Positions 28,005 to 38,687 of a stretch of 64,000 bases of DNA are shown piece after piece (within the stretch, counting starts at the first letter, position 1; each line of letters begins with the position of its first letter). The DNA is from Paracoccaceae bacterium. GTDB lineage: Bacteria; Pseudomonadota; Alphaproteobacteria; Rhodobacterales; Rhodobacteraceae. A program made the position numbers and the translations under genes. The notes below the pieces were generated by a model, which saw only the letters and a program-made list of their open reading frames with translations, had not been told where the DNA came from and searched no databases. Where the stretch lies: assembly GCA_019911965.1 (NCBI GenBank), contig JAIOJF010000042.1:124001-188000 (forward strand), read 5' to 3'.

Positions 28005-28715
28005 TTAATCTGCGGCTTCCAGTTCCTGAAAGAAGGCAGCGAGGGCCGCAATTTCCTCGTTGTTCAAACTGCCTGCAACTTGTTGCATGACCGGGTTTTC
28101 CCGGAATTTGGACCGGTAGGAAAACATCACGGTCATGAATGTCTCTGAAGGCCAGCCGGTGATCGATGGAATGCCCTTGTCCTCGCCGCTTTGCTGATGG
28201 CAGCCGACGCAGGTGCCCGCCAGATACTCACCGTAGTCGCGGTCGCCCTCGATCGCCAGCACTTCGGCGGGCAATTGCGGGTCGGCGGATCGCAGATGCT
28301 TGTCGCGCACGGTCTGATCATCGCTGGAATAAACCGCCAGAAATGCGATCAGATTGTCGCGGTCGGCCTGTTTGCGCAATCCGGCAAAGCTCATCTTCGT
28401 GCTCTGGACCAGATTTTTCGGGCGTTCCAGGAACACATCCAGCGTTTCTGGCGTCCATACCAGCCCCTCCTCGCCCGCATCAATCATCGCTTTGGAATAG
28501 ATGTAGTCCGGAAAGGTGCCAGCAACCCGGCCCAGCAGATCGTTCAGCGGCGGGCCGACCTTCCTGATCGCATCGGGGCCGATATCGTGGCAGGCACGGC
28601 ATTTCTTCCAGATGTTTTCGCCCAGTTCCGGGCTGTCGGCGGCGACAGGCCCGGCCAGCCCGGCCAGCAGCAGAACCGGTGCAATCAATCCGAGCATCGT
28701 GATCCTGTTCGTCAT
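28005..28715 (-). CDS. fccA: Di-haem cytochrome c subunit (FccA/SoxE-like)
   Basis: The 236-residue protein has a signal peptide (MTNRITMLGLIAPVLLLAGL, cut near AADS) and two haem-binding CxxCH motifs, CRACH near residue 40 and CVGCH near 168. Methionine candidates for axial ligation lie in STKMSFAGL and in NPVMQQVAG. It is the electron-accepting partner of the FccB-like flavoprotein just downstream. ATG 28715 gives a basic n-region; ATG 28697 has a better ribosome site (AGGA) but a weaker signal peptide. No sox genes are in the window, so the pair probably serves sulfide detoxification or respiration. Confidence 0.87.
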   Translation of the reverse strand: MTNRITMLGLIAPVLLLAGLAGPVAADSPELGENIWKKCRACHDIGPDAIRKVGPPLNDLLGRVAGTFPDYIYSKAMIDAGEEGLVWTPETLDVFLERPKNLVQSTKMSFAGLRKQADRDNLIAFLAVYSSDDQTVRDKHLRSADPQLPAEVLAIEGDRDYGEYLAGTCVGCHQQSGEDKGIPSITGWPSETFMTVMFSYRSKFRENPVMQQVAGSLNNEEIAALAAFFQELEAAD

Positions 28716-29059
28716 GATGAAAGCGTACACCGCCGCTGCCAAATATCAAGATTCTTGAATATGAAACCGCAGCGGGCCGAATAAACCCTCGAACCGCCTT
28801 GCCGGTATTGTACAGGTATTCCAAGCTTCGGAAAATGCCTATTCCGTAACAGGTTAGAGCGGTATTTACAGCTTCGCCCCAATGACGGCCGCCGATCCGG
28901 CGCAGGCGCGGATATTCCGGTGCGTCTGCGACATACCGGCGCATTCCCCCATGCCGGGCGGCCCGAATGCCCCCCGCGTCCGATCTTGCGGAATACCAAT
29001 TCACAACCCGGCGCGGGCAGGTTAGCGTCGCTGAAACGGATTTTGCAAAGGAATGCCCC
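28716..29059. other. Intergenic region between fccA and the M20 peptidase gene
   Basis: These 344 bases separate divergent genes. Besides the candidate operator at 28746-28766 there is an imperfect palindrome TTCC-N7-GGAA at 28819-28833 and several AT-richer patches. I see no convincing coding region, tRNA or terminator. It should hold the promoters of both flanking transcripts. Confidence 0.6.
28746..28766. promoter_or_regulatory. Candidate operator upstream of fccA
   Basis: TCAAGA T TCTTGA (28746-28758) is a perfect 6-bp inverted repeat 31 bases before the fccA start. Overlapping it, ATTC (28751-28754) and GAAA (28763-28766) are separated by eight bases, one mismatch from the ATTC-N8-GAAT site I recall for the sulfide sensor SqrR. 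Which protein binds is inference. Confidence 0.4.
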
Positions 29060-30436
29060 ATGTCGCTCGACCGCGTGCTGGACTATATCGACAATGATTC
29101 CGACAACGCGCTGGCGCGGCTGATGGAACTGCTGCGCATCCCGTCGGTGTCCACCGATCCGGCCTTCAAGGCGGATTGCGACCGGGCGGCGGACTGGCTG
29201 GTGGACGAGTTGAACAGCCTTGGCTTTGACGCCACGAAACGCCCCGTGCCCGGCCATCCGATGGTGATCGCCCATTCCGACGCGCCCGGGCCGCATGTGA
29301 TGTTCTATGGCCATTACGACGTGCAGCCTGTCGATCCCCTGCACCTGTGGGACAATCCGCCGTTCGAGCCGGCACTGGAGCAGACACAAGACGGCCCGGT
29401 GATCCGCGGGCGCGGGTCATCCGATGACAAGGGCCAGTTGATGACCTTTGTCGAGGCCTGCCGGGCCTGGAAGGCCGTCACCGGCACCCTGCCCGCCCGC
29501 ATCTCGATCTTTTTCGAGGGCGAAGAGGAAAGCGGCTCGCCCTCGCTGGTGCCGTTTCTTGAGGCCAATGCCGACGAGTTGAAGGCCGAGATCGCGCTGA
29601 TCTGCGATACCGGCCTGTTTGAAAGCCGGGTGCCGGGAATCGTGACCATGCTGCGCGGCCTGCTGGCCGAAGAAGTGATCATCACCGGCCCCGACAAGGA
29701 CCTGCATTCCGGCATGTTCGGTGGGCTGGCGCGCAATCCGATCCATGTTCTGGCGAAGATCATCGCCGGTCTGCGCGACGATGATGGCCGCATCACCCTG
29801 CCCGGCTTTTACGACGGCGTGCCGGAACTGCCCGACGATATCCGCGCGCAATGGCAGGGGCTGGCCTTCGATCACGCGAAGTTCCTCGGCGATGTCGGCC
29901 TGTCGGAACCGGCGGGCGAGACCGGGCGCACACCCTTGGAGATGATCTGGTCGCGCCCCACCTGCGAGGTGAACGGCATTTCCGGCGGCTATGAGGGGGA
30001 TGGTTTCAAGACCGTGCTGCCCTCGCGGGCCAGCGCCAAGATCAGCTTCCGGCTGGTCGGCACGCAGGACCCCGATGCGATCCATGCCAGTTTTGTCGAT
30101 TACGTGACCGCGATGCTGTCATCCGATTGCACGGCGGAATTTCCGCTGGGCCGGGGCGCGCCGGCCAGTCGCATGGGCATCAGCCATCCCGCCTTCGAGG
30201 CCGCCCGCACCGCCTTGTCGGCGGAATGGCCAGACCCGGCGGCCTATATCGGCTGCGGCGGCTCGATCCCGATTGCCGGGCATTTCCAGTCGATCCTCGG
30301 CATGGATTCGATGCTGATCGGGTTCGGCAAGGATGACGACCAGATCCATTCCCCGAACGAGAAATACGATCTGGACAGCTTCCACAAAGGCATCCGAAGC
30401 TGGGCGCGGATATTGGCAGCGCTTGGCGAACTTTGA
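29060..30436 (+). CDS. M20 family metallopeptidase (dipeptidase-like)
   Basis: The 458-residue enzyme has the two-zinc M20 active site: VMFYGHYDVQP near residue 81, GRGSSDDKGQLM near 116 with the bridging Asp, and the general-base pair in FFEGEEESGSPS near 151. The closing metal His is in DDQIHSPNEKYDLDSF near 435. A dimerisation domain sits between about 190 and 330. Such enzymes hydrolyse dipeptides or acylated amino acids in the cytoplasm. ATG 29060 follows AAAGGA. It stands alone and converges on the DUF1499 gene. Confidence 0.9.
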   Translation: MSLDRVLDYIDNDSDNALARLMELLRIPSVSTDPAFKADCDRAADWLVDELNSLGFDATKRPVPGHPMVIAHSDAPGPHVMFYGHYDVQPVDPLHLWDNPPFEPALEQTQDGPVIRGRGSSDDKGQLMTFVEACRAWKAVTGTLPARISIFFEGEEESGSPSLVPFLEANADELKAEIALICDTGLFESRVPGIVTMLRGLLAEEVIITGPDKDLHSGMFGGLARNPIHVLAKIIAGLRDDDGRITLPGFYDGVPELPDDIRAQWQGLAFDHAKFLGDVGLSEPAGETGRTPLEMIWSRPTCEVNGISGGYEGDGFKTVLPSRASAKISFRLVGTQDPDAIHASFVDYVTAMLSSDCTAEFPLGRGAPASRMGISHPAFEAARTALSAEWPDPAAYIGCGGSIPIAGHFQSILGMDSMLIGFGKDDDQIHSPNEKYDLDSFHKGIRSWARILAALGEL

Positions 30437-30469
30437 GAGCGGGGTCGAGTATTTCGGGTTCAAGGTCGA

Positions 30470-30931
30470 TCAGGCGGGGGCGAAATCCTTCAACCACCGG
30501 GCAAGGCGGCGACGGTTGACGCCGCGATCGCCGTGGCCGAACCGCGACCGTGAAAACAGCGCCAGCGTCGATGTCCCGTCGCCAAGGTCGATGATGGCGA
30601 CCGAGACATAATCGGGATAGCCGATCCGCGCCGAGCGCACGATATAGGTCATCAGCCCGTCTTCGGGGGTGCCGGCCAGGCGCATGGTGCGTGGCCGCGC
30701 CGCCGCGAAGGCATCGAAGGCGCGGGCGAGATCGCCAGCGGCCAGCCTGTAGACAGGCGCTTCGTGCTTTTCGCCCGGCGCCGCGATGGCCCAGTTCTGG
30801 CTGCGCGGGCGGGTGGCGGATTGCGGATCGACATGCCATCGCTGGGGATCGGACGGCGCGATGCGGACCCAGACCAGAAATCCGGCGACAACCCCGAGGA
30901 ACAGGATTACGGCAATCGACAGCTTGCTCAT
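30470..30931 (-). CDS. DUF1499 protein with N-terminal membrane anchor
   Basis: A 153-residue protein with one membrane segment (about residues 4-24) and a soluble domain of the DUF1499 type ([49 protein letters not shown]). The role of DUF1499 is not established. Its ATG overlaps the ispG stop by four bases, so it is translated with ispG, but nothing in the sequence ties it to isoprenoid synthesis. Confidence 0.82.
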   Translation of the reverse strand: MSKLSIAVILFLGVVAGFLVWVRIAPSDPQRWHVDPQSATRPRSQNWAIAAPGEKHEAPVYRLAAGDLARAFDAFAAARPRTMRLAGTPEDGLMTYIVRSARIGYPDYVSVAIIDLGDGTSTLALFSRSRFGHGDRGVNRRRLARWLKDFAPA

Positions 30932-32049
30932 TGTGCCGCGTCGCGGGCGGCTTCGATCTCGGCGGCGCGCTGTTCGACCATATCGACGATATGCTCGATC
31001 ATCCGCTCGTTGCCCAGCTTGTGATCCTGCCTGCCCGCGACATAGACCATGCCCGAACCCGCCCCGCCACCGGTAAAGCCGAGATCGGTCATCAAGGCTT
31101 CGCCCGGGCCATTCACCACGCAACCGATGATCGACAGGCTGATCGGGGTGTGGATATGCGCCAGCCGGTTTTCCAGTGCCTTCACGGTTTCAATCACGTC
31201 AAAGCCCTGCCGCGCACAGGACGGGCAGGAAATGATCGACACGCCGCGATGCCTGAGGCCGAGCGATTTCAGGATTTCAAAGCCGACGCGAACCTCCTCG
31301 ACCGGGTCCGCCGAGAGCGACACCCGGATCGTATCGCCGATCCCGGCCCAGAGAAGATTGCCAAGCCCGATGGCCGATTTGACGGTGCCCGAGGTCAGGC
31401 CACCGGCCTCGGTGATGCCCAGGTGGATCGGCGCATCGGTGGCCTCGGCCAGGCCGTGATAGGCAGCGGCGGTCATGAACACGTCGGACGCCTTCACGCT
31501 GATCTTGAACTCGTGGAAATCGTTGTCCTGCAGAATGCGGATATGCGCCAGCCCGCTTTCGATCATCGCCTCCGGGCAGGGCTCGCCGTATTTCTCCAGC
31601 AGGTGGCGTTCCAGACTGCCGGCATTGACGCCGATGCGGATCGAACAGCCGTGATCGCGGGCGGCGGCGATGACCTCGCGCACCCGGTCCGGGCTGCCGA
31701 TATTGCCGGGATTGATGCGCAGGCAGGCAGCTCCGGCCTCGGCCGCCTCGATAGCGCGTTTGTAGTGGAAATGGATGTCGGCGACGATCGGCACCGGGCT
31801 TTCCGCCACGATCTGCCGCAAAGCGCTGGTCGAGGCCTGATCGGGGGTCGAAACCCGGACGATATCCGCCCCGGCCTCGGCACAGGCCAGCACCTGGGCG
31901 ATGGTCGCGCGCGCATCCGAGGTCAGCGTGTTGGTCATCGTCTGCACCGAAATCGGCGCATCGCCGCCAACCGCCACCGGGCCGACCATGATCTTGCGCG
32001 AGGTGCGACGCGCGATGCTGTGCCAGGGTCGGATCGGATTATGGGACAT
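30928..32049 (-). CDS. ispG: 4-hydroxy-3-methylbut-2-enyl diphosphate synthase
   Basis: A 373-residue Fe-S enzyme of the MEP isoprenoid pathway that converts MEcPP to HMBPP. The N-terminal TIM-barrel starts [20 protein letters not shown], and cluster-ligand cysteines appear in [12 protein letters not shown] (near residue 270) and [11 protein letters not shown] (near 311). ATG 32049 follows GAAGG; GTG 32061 is an alternative. The gene order rodZ-like then ispG is the same as in gammaproteobacteria such as Escherichia coli, and DUF1499 follows. Confidence 0.94.
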   Translation of the reverse strand: MSHNPIRPWHSIARRTSRKIMVGPVAVGGDAPISVQTMTNTLTSDARATIAQVLACAEAGADIVRVSTPDQASTSALRQIVAESPVPIVADIHFHYKRAIEAAEAGAACLRINPGNIGSPDRVREVIAAARDHGCSIRIGVNAGSLERHLLEKYGEPCPEAMIESGLAHIRILQDNDFHEFKISVKASDVFMTAAAYHGLAEATDAPIHLGITEAGGLTSGTVKSAIGLGNLLWAGIGDTIRVSLSADPVEEVRVGFEILKSLGLRHRGVSIISCPSCARQGFDVIETVKALENRLAHIHTPISLSIIGCVVNGPGEALMTDLGFTGGGAGSGMVYVAGRQDHKLGNERMIEHIVDMVEQRAAEIEAARDAAQ

Positions 32050-32124
32050 GGAAACCTTCACGGAGCGATTGCGTTGCCTCGCTCTTACCCCAGTCGGGGC
32101 GGCCTTACAATTGCCGCCCGGATG

Positions 32125-33273
32125 TCAGCGGGTCTCGTTCAGGGTGATGACCCGCGGGCTTTCAAGCTGTTTCAGCGCATCGCTGTCGCTGACCTCGCCA
32201 TAGGCCGCGACAATCGCCTCGGCAGACAGCGCGACATTGCGTGCAACCGACGTGTCCTTGCCGACCGGCCCATAGGCCCGGCCATCCAGCGTCAGGTAGA
32301 CTGCTCCGGAATTGCCCGCGCGCAAGGCAGCGGCGGCGCCTTTCGGCAGGCGGAAACTTTCGCCGCCATCCAGGATACGCTCGAACAGGATCGTGCCATC
32401 GGGCGCGGTCACCCTGATCCAGGCGGCGCGGGCCGCGACGATGGCGATTTCCGGCGTAAGGTCTTCGGTGACGCGCGGGGTTTCCGTGGCGGCGAGATCA
32501 TCAATGGCGCGGGCCTGATCGACGCCGCTGTCGGGCACCAATGCGCCGATCTCGGCGGGGTCCAGCGCGGCAATCGGGCCGTCACGCGGTGTCATCACCG
32601 GCACGTCCAGTTCCTTCGGGCGGTACAACTGATCCAGCGCCGCGGCGCGTTCGGCGCGATCCGCCTCGGCCGTTGCGGCGGCAACCGGAATGCTGGTGTC
32701 GTCCAGCGGGATGAATTCCACCCGCTGGATATCCTGCAACACCGCCCAGGCACCGTAGCCAAGCCCGAGGATCAGCACCAGCAGCACCATGATCGAGCCG
32801 AGTCCCGAAGCCGAGACATGCGCCAGCATGCCATCGCCAGCCGGGGTCAGAATGGTGCGGGCACCCGACAAGGGATCGCGGCCAGCGGAATGGCCGGTGG
32901 GTTTGTTCGCGCGGATATCTACCGGGCGGGCCGATGCCGCCGGGGCCGGGCGCGGCCTGCGGCGGGGTTCGCCGTGAACGCCGTCAAAACCGGCCTCGTC
33001 GCAGAACTGGCGGAAGGTGGCTTCGGGATCGAGGTTCAGGTAGCGCGCATAGGACCGCACATAGCCGGCGATGAAGCCCGGGGTCTGGAATACGCTCGGA
33101 TCGGTGTTTTCGATGGCGGCGATATAGGTGGCGCGGATGCGCAGGTCGCGCTGCACATCGAGCAGCGATTTTCCCAGGGTGGCCCGTTCGCCACGCATCA
33201 CGTCGCCCAGCCGAACCGGGTAGGAGTCAAACCCCCTGACGTCTGCGCTTTCAGCCGCGCTATTGTCGGTCAT
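32125..33273 (-). CDS. rodZ: RodZ-like helix-turn-helix membrane protein (DUF4115)
   Basis: The 382-residue protein has an N-terminal Cro/CI-type helix-turn-helix (about residues 20-90, LGKSLLDVQRDLRIRATYIA), a basic proline-rich linker, one membrane segment (SIMVLLVLILGLGYGAWAVL near 160) and a C-terminal DUF4115 beta domain (AWIRVTAPDGTILFERIL). RodZ links the MreB cytoskeleton to the membrane for rod shape. ATG 33273 is chosen. The linker between the membrane segment and DUF4115 is long, acidic and low in complexity. The position directly upstream of ispG supports the assignment. Confidence 0.8.
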   Translation of the reverse strand: MTDNSAAESADVRGFDSYPVRLGDVMRGERATLGKSLLDVQRDLRIRATYIAAIENTDPSVFQTPGFIAGYVRSYARYLNLDPEATFRQFCDEAGFDGVHGEPRRRPRPAPAASARPVDIRANKPTGHSAGRDPLSGARTILTPAGDGMLAHVSASGLGSIMVLLVLILGLGYGAWAVLQDIQRVEFIPLDDTSIPVAAATAEADRAERAAALDQLYRPKELDVPVMTPRDGPIAALDPAEIGALVPDSGVDQARAIDDLAATETPRVTEDLTPEIAIVAARAAWIRVTAPDGTILFERILDGGESFRLPKGAAAALRAGNSGAVYLTLDGRAYGPVGKDTSVARNVALSAEAIVAAYGEVSDSDALKQLESPRVITLNETR

Positions 33274-33388
33274 GCAAATATTCCGGCTTTGCGCACCCGG
33301 TAACCCCCCACCGAGCGCCGATTCGTCATCGGCAGCTTTTCGCGGTGACCGTAACACATGGCAAGAGGCGATGCACCGATTACGGTGA

Positions 33389-34612
33389 TCAGGCGCTCAG
33401 TTCGGCACGATTTAGCTCACATTGCCGCCAGAGGTCATCCATCGCGTTGACCAGCTTGTTCAGCAGATCAGGCGTATGGACCGGCGATGGCGTGAACCGC
33501 AGGCGTTCGGTGCCGCGCGGGACGGTCGGAAAATTGATCGGCTGCACGTAGATGCCGTAATGCTCCAGCAGCATGTCCGACAGCATCTTGCACTTGACCG
33601 GATTGCCGACATGCACCGGCACGATATGGCTGCCGTGATCGTCAATCGGCAGGCCAAGGCCCTTCAGCCGCATCTTCAGGATTTTCGCGTTGGTCTGCTG
33701 TTGCTCGCGCAAGGTCGCATCGCCCTTCAGATGGCGGATCGAGGCGGTGGCACCGGCCGCGACTGCCGGCGGCAGCGAGGTGGTGAAGATGAAGCCCGGC
33801 GCAAACGAACGGATGGCATCGACCATCTTGGCCGAAGCGGCGATATAGCCGCCCATCACGCCGTAAGCCTTGGCCATCGTGCCGTTGATGATGTCGATCC
33901 GGTGCGCGAGGTTGTCGCGTTCCGACACGCCACCGCCGCGACGGCCATACATGCCGACGGCGTGAACCTCGTCGATATAGGTCAGTGCGCCGAATTCATC
34001 GGCCAGATCGCAGATTGCCTTGATCGGGCCGAAATCGCCGTCCATCGAATAGATCGATTCGAACGCGATGACGATGGGGCGGCCCGGCTCGATCTGTTCA
34101 AGGATTTCGCGCAGATGCGCGGTGTCGTTGTGGCGGAAGATATGCTTTTCGCAACTGCCGTGGCGGATGCCTTCGATCATCGAGGCATGGTTCAACTCGT
34201 CCGACACGATCACCAGGCCGGGAAACAGCTTGGGCAGGGTCGACAAGGTGGCATCATTGGCGATGTAGGCCGAGGTGAAGACCAGCGCGGCCTCCTTGCC
34301 GTGCAGATCGGCGATCTCGCGTTCCAGCGCCTTGTGATAGACGGTGGTGCCGGAAATGTTGCGGGTGCCGCCCGAACCGGCACCGGTGGCGTCCAGCGCT
34401 TCGTGCATCGCTGCCAGCACTTTCGGGTGCTGGCCCATGCCCAGATAATCGTTGCCGCACCACACCGTGATCTCGCGGCTGGTGCCGTCGGGGGCGTGCC
34501 AGGTCGCGCGCGGGAAATGCCCTTTCTTGCGTTCGATGTCGATGAAAGTGCGGTAGCGGCCCTCATCATGCAGGGAGCGGAGTTTTTCATCCAGGCGCGC
34601 GGTATAGTCCAT
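33389..34612 (-). CDS. hemA: 5-aminolevulinate synthase
   Basis: The 407-residue PLP enzyme condenses glycine with succinyl-CoA to give 5-aminolevulinate, the first step of tetrapyrrole synthesis in alphaproteobacteria. Seen are the N-terminal [20 protein letters not shown] region, the glycine-rich [11 protein letters not shown] near residue 76, the [12 protein letters not shown] segment near 214, and the PLP-lysine segment [12 protein letters not shown] near 244. GAGGG sits seven bases before ATG 34612. A 16-bp palindrome lies 39 bases upstream. The gene appears monocistronic. Confidence 0.96.
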   Translation of the reverse strand: MDYTARLDEKLRSLHDEGRYRTFIDIERKKGHFPRATWHAPDGTSREITVWCGNDYLGMGQHPKVLAAMHEALDATGAGSGGTRNISGTTVYHKALEREIADLHGKEAALVFTSAYIANDATLSTLPKLFPGLVIVSDELNHASMIEGIRHGSCEKHIFRHNDTAHLREILEQIEPGRPIVIAFESIYSMDGDFGPIKAICDLADEFGALTYIDEVHAVGMYGRRGGGVSERDNLAHRIDIINGTMAKAYGVMGGYIAASAKMVDAIRSFAPGFIFTTSLPPAVAAGATASIRHLKGDATLREQQQTNAKILKMRLKGLGLPIDDHGSHIVPVHVGNPVKCKMLSDMLLEHYGIYVQPINFPTVPRGTERLRFTPSPVHTPDLLNKLVNAMDDLWRQCELNRAELSA

Positions 34613-34650
34613 GATAGGCCCTCAGTGTCGATTTCGGCGTCGTCTTAGCA

Positions 34651-34666
34651 AAGCTGGGTCCAGCTT
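34651..34666. promoter_or_regulatory. Palindrome upstream of hemA
   Basis: AAGCTGG GT CCAGCTT is a perfect 7-bp inverted repeat with a two-base centre, 39 bases before the hemA start. The position fits an operator near the promoter. The binding protein is unknown; it does not match FNR or PpsR/CrtJ consensus sites. Confidence 0.4.
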
Positions 34667-34762
34667 GGCACCCCCAATATCGCCGCAGCAACCCTTAATC
34701 CGGCCTTGACGTGGGATTGCATTCATAAAACTGCATTTATCGCACCGCAACCTTGACTTTTG

Positions 34763-35260
34763 TCAGTAGATATACCGAATCTGATCGCTCCAATACCTCT
34801 CCAGCGTCTTCAGCGAGCGATTGAGGCCATCCAGCGTGGCGCGGTCGAGAATCGCCCTGGCTTCCAGCCCGCCGGCGTGGCGCGCGAACAATTCGCCGAC
34901 GATACGGCGGATATCCCTGCCCTTGGCTGTCAGCCGCACGCGCACGGCGCGGCGGTCGATCTGGCATCGCTGGTGATGCATATACTCCGCCTCGACCAGT
35001 TTCTTCAGGTTATAGGAGACGTTCGAGCCCTGATAATAGCCGCGGCTTTTCAATTCGCCCGCCGTGACCTCGTGATCGCCGATATTGAACAGCAGCAAGG
35101 CCTGCACGGCGTTGATGTCCAGAAGGCCCAGCCGTTCAAATTCGTCCTTGATCACATCCAGCAACAGCCGGTGCAGCCGTTCCACCATGCCCAGCGCATC
35201 GAGATATTCGCCGTTATAGTCCTGACGGCCCTGCACCGCCGTCGCCTGATGAATGCTCAT
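34763..35260 (-). CDS. MarR-family regulator, LdtR-like
   Basis: A 165-residue winged-helix regulator. The core DINAVQALLLFNIGDHEVTA, GYYQGSNVSYNLKKLVEAEY and QIDRRAVRVRLTAKGRDI covers the helix-turn-helix and wing. This core resembles LdtR, the MarR protein that controls cell-wall transpeptidase genes in Rhizobiales, but that link is from memory. GGAGGG lies five bases before ATG 35260; earlier starts are less likely. A TGCAA/TTGCA repeat at 35307-35332 in its upstream region could be an autoregulatory site. Confidence 0.85.
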   Translation of the reverse strand: MSIHQATAVQGRQDYNGEYLDALGMVERLHRLLLDVIKDEFERLGLLDINAVQALLLFNIGDHEVTAGELKSRGYYQGSNVSYNLKKLVEAEYMHHQRCQIDRRAVRVRLTAKGRDIRRIVGELFARHAGGLEARAILDRATLDGLNRSLKTLERYWSDQIRYIY

Positions 35261-35347
35261 GAAGCCCTCCGCCAAAATCCGTTGACGGAGACCCTGACCG
35301 ATCAGGTGCAAATAACTGGTTAAGCGGTTGCAAAAAATCGCTTTCGC

Positions 35348-35602
35348 CTAGGAATCGCCCAGGATGATGGCGGAAATCGCTGCATATTGCGGGGGAACCG
35401 GCAATTGCCCGGACAGCCATTGATAGAGGTCCTGGTCGTTTTCCTCCAGCAGGCGCTCGTAATCGTCCAGCGCCTGTGCGCCCAGCGCCGCCAGTCCGGT
35501 ATCCGAGAACGGCCCGAGGATCAGGTCCATTTCCTTGGTGCCACGCCGCCAGGATCGCATTTTCAAACGCTTCAGCCGGATATCCGGGGTTTCGGTGCTC
35601 AT
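35348..35602 (-). CDS. sdhE: Succinate dehydrogenase assembly factor SdhE
   Basis: The 84-residue protein carries the flavinylation-factor signature MRSWRRGTKEMDLILGPF near residue 15. SdhE (SDHAF2) promotes covalent attachment of FAD to the succinate dehydrogenase flavoprotein. The ATG overlaps the stop of the ROK kinase gene by four bases, so it is the last gene of the XRE-ROK-sdhE run; there are no sdh genes in the window. Confidence 0.93.
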   Translation of the reverse strand: MSTETPDIRLKRLKMRSWRRGTKEMDLILGPFSDTGLAALGAQALDDYERLLEENDQDLYQWLSGQLPVPPQYAAISAIILGDS

Positions 35603-36516
35603 TCCTCAGCCTCCCATAATCGCGCCGCGCCGCGCACGCCGGAACTGTCGCCCCAATGCGCACGCACGACGCGGATCGTCACGCGGTCATCGGGTGCCGC
35701 GAAGATGTGGCGCGCAATCAGGCCCGGCAGGTCCTCCGCCAGGCCCGGCAGGTTCGACACGCCGCCACCCAGCACAATCATGGCGGGATCGACGATGTTG
35801 ACGATACTGCCCAGCGCGCGTGCCAGTCGTTCCCTGTAACGGGCCAGTGCCGCGCTGGCTGCCTTGTCACCCGCCCTGGCCAGTTCGACAACCTCTTCAA
35901 CCCGCTCCAGTGACTGGCCGCCATTGGCCAAATGGTCACGTAGCAAGGCCGGGCCGGACAGCCAGGTTTCGTTGCATCCCGAACGGCCGCAGAAACAGGC
36001 CGCCCCGGCAACGGCCCCGCCGGCCAGCGGCACATGCCCCCATTCGCCGCCAAGACCATGCGCGCCGACAACGATCCGCCCGCCGATCACCAGCCCGCCG
36101 CCTACCCCGGTGCCGAGGATCACCGCGAATAACGGGTCGGCCCCCGCGCCCGCGCCATCACGCGCTTCCGACAGGGCCAGGCAATTGGCGTCGTTGGCGA
36201 TGCGGACAGGGCGGTCCAGCGCCGCCGCGATGTCGCTGTGGAACGGCTGGCCGTTGATCCAGGTGGAATTGGCGTTGCGCACCAGCCCGGTTGCAGGCGA
36301 GACCGAACCGGGAATGCCGATGCCGAGTCGCTGGCAGGCCAGCCCGCTTCTGGCCTCCAGTGTGGCGACCAGTTGCTTGATCGTGGTCAGCGTTGCGGCG
36401 TAACTGCCGGGGATTGTGGGCAAGCGGTGGCGCAGCGCCTCGGAGCCATCCGCCAGCAGAACCACGCCTTCGGTCTTGGTGCCGCCAAGATCAATGCCGA
36501 ACAGCGCCCCGTTCAT
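35599..36516 (-). CDS. ROK-family sugar kinase
   Basis: A 305-residue ROK kinase. The phosphate-binding loop is FGIDLGGTKTEGVVL at the N-terminus and the ROK zinc cluster is CFCGRSGCNETWLSGPAL near residue 173, after GGEWGHVPLAG. GTGVGGGLVIGG near 136 completes the ATP fold. Members phosphorylate fructose, glucose or N-acetyl-amino sugars; the LSGPAL ending of the zinc motif resembles Mak-type fructokinases, but the sugar is not certain. It lies seven bases after the XRE regulator and overlaps sdhE. Confidence 0.88.
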   Translation of the reverse strand: MNGALFGIDLGGTKTEGVVLLADGSEALRHRLPTIPGSYAATLTTIKQLVATLEARSGLACQRLGIGIPGSVSPATGLVRNANSTWINGQPFHSDIAAALDRPVRIANDANCLALSEARDGAGAGADPLFAVILGTGVGGGLVIGGRIVVGAHGLGGEWGHVPLAGGAVAGAACFCGRSGCNETWLSGPALLRDHLANGGQSLERVEEVVELARAGDKAASAALARYRERLARALGSIVNIVDPAMIVLGGGVSNLPGLAEDLPGLIARHIFAAPDDRVTIRVVRAHWGDSSGVRGAARLWEAEE

Positions 36517-36523
36517 TGCCCGT

Positions 36524-36928
36524 TCACTGCCCGCGCGATTTCACCAGCCGGCCTTCCAGCTTCAACAGATGGTCGTGCAGGCGCTTGGCCTCGCGCCGGA
36601 TGGCGCGGCATTCCGCCAGAAGCTGGTCTTCCTCCATCGGGGGCACGAAATCCTCGGCCCAGGGGTCGTTCACGCCCTCGCCTGAGCCGGTCAGCAGCCA
36701 GACGATCGATACGTTCAAGATCCCGGCCATGATATGCAGACGATTGGCACGGGGCTCCGAAACGTCGTCTTCCCAGGCGCGCAGGGTCTTCAGCTTGACC
36801 CCCAGCCGTTCCGCCAGCTCCTCCTGCTTCAGCCCGGCGGCGCGGCGCGCGGCGGCGACCCGGTCGCCAAACGTGGATGAATCTTCACTGAAATAGCTGT
36901 TGTCGTCGGCGGAATCCGTGTCGGGCAT
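36524..36928 (-). CDS. XRE-family helix-turn-helix protein
   Basis: The 134-residue protein has a Cro/CI-type helix-turn-helix (about residues 20-76, with AGLKQEELAERLGVKLKTLR) followed by a C-terminal amphipathic helix (RAIRREAKRLHDHLLKLEGRL) that may dimerise. The target is unknown. GAGG precedes ATG 36928. It is the first gene of the XRE-ROK-sdhE run and is divergent from the aspartate aminotransferase. Confidence 0.8.
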   Translation of the reverse strand: MPDTDSADDNSYFSEDSSTFGDRVAAARRAAGLKQEELAERLGVKLKTLRAWEDDVSEPRANRLHIMAGILNVSIVWLLTGSGEGVNDPWAEDFVPPMEEDQLLAECRAIRREAKRLHDHLLKLEGRLVKSRGQ

Positions 36929-37027
36929 AATGGCCTCTTTGCTTTCTCGTCGCCCGGTTTTCCGAGCTTGATTGCGGTTTCGCGGCACCCTAAGACATGG
37001 GCGCGGGACATGCAAACGGGGGCTTAG

Positions 37028-38230
<1,203 letters not shown>

Positions 38231-38249
38231 ACCAATAGAAGGCGGGATC

Positions 38250-38651
38250 ATGGCCGGGCTTCAGAACCTCTATTTCAGGGTACGCGACAACGGCGCGGCG
38301 GTGTTTCGCGTCGATACCGAAAACCGCCAGCGCCGGCTGGACCTGGAACAAATCGCGATTGCCAATACCAATAACGGCCAGATCAAGCCGCATGGCGACG
38401 CCCCGCCAACGCCCGACGAAATGGCCGAGATCGAGGCCTGGATGGCTGCGCGCAAACAGGTGCTGGAAGACCGCGCCATCGACGATATCTTCCGCGCCAT
38501 CGATTATCTGAACCTGACCGCGCACTGGGCACAGACCAAGGCCAGCGACGAGGACCTGGAACAATTCACCGACGCCCTGCTGATGGCGATGCACGATCTG
38601 CGCGCCGTGCTGGTGCGCAAGAAATCCGACCGGCTGCTGAAGAACGACTGA
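38250..38651 (+). CDS. Hypothetical protein
   Basis: A 133-residue soluble, mostly helical protein starting MAGLQNLYFRVRDNGAAVFR. A basic/acidic heptad-like stretch (MAARKQVLEDRAIDDIFRAI) suggests a coiled-coil or helical-bundle interaction surface. AAGGCGGG precedes ATG 38250. I recognise no family; the closeness to the aminotransferase suggests co-transcription but not a role. Confidence 0.7.
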   Translation: MAGLQNLYFRVRDNGAAVFRVDTENRQRRLDLEQIAIANTNNGQIKPHGDAPPTPDEMAEIEAWMAARKQVLEDRAIDDIFRAIDYLNLTAHWAQTKASDEDLEQFTDALLMAMHDLRAVLVRKKSDRLLKND

Positions 38652-38687
38652 CCGCAGCGCTGCTCGAAGGATCAAGGGACCGGACCC

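Noticed and set aside
30691-33303. An 870-codon open frame on the plus strand
   Set aside because: It runs opposite ispG and the rodZ-like gene, which are well supported.
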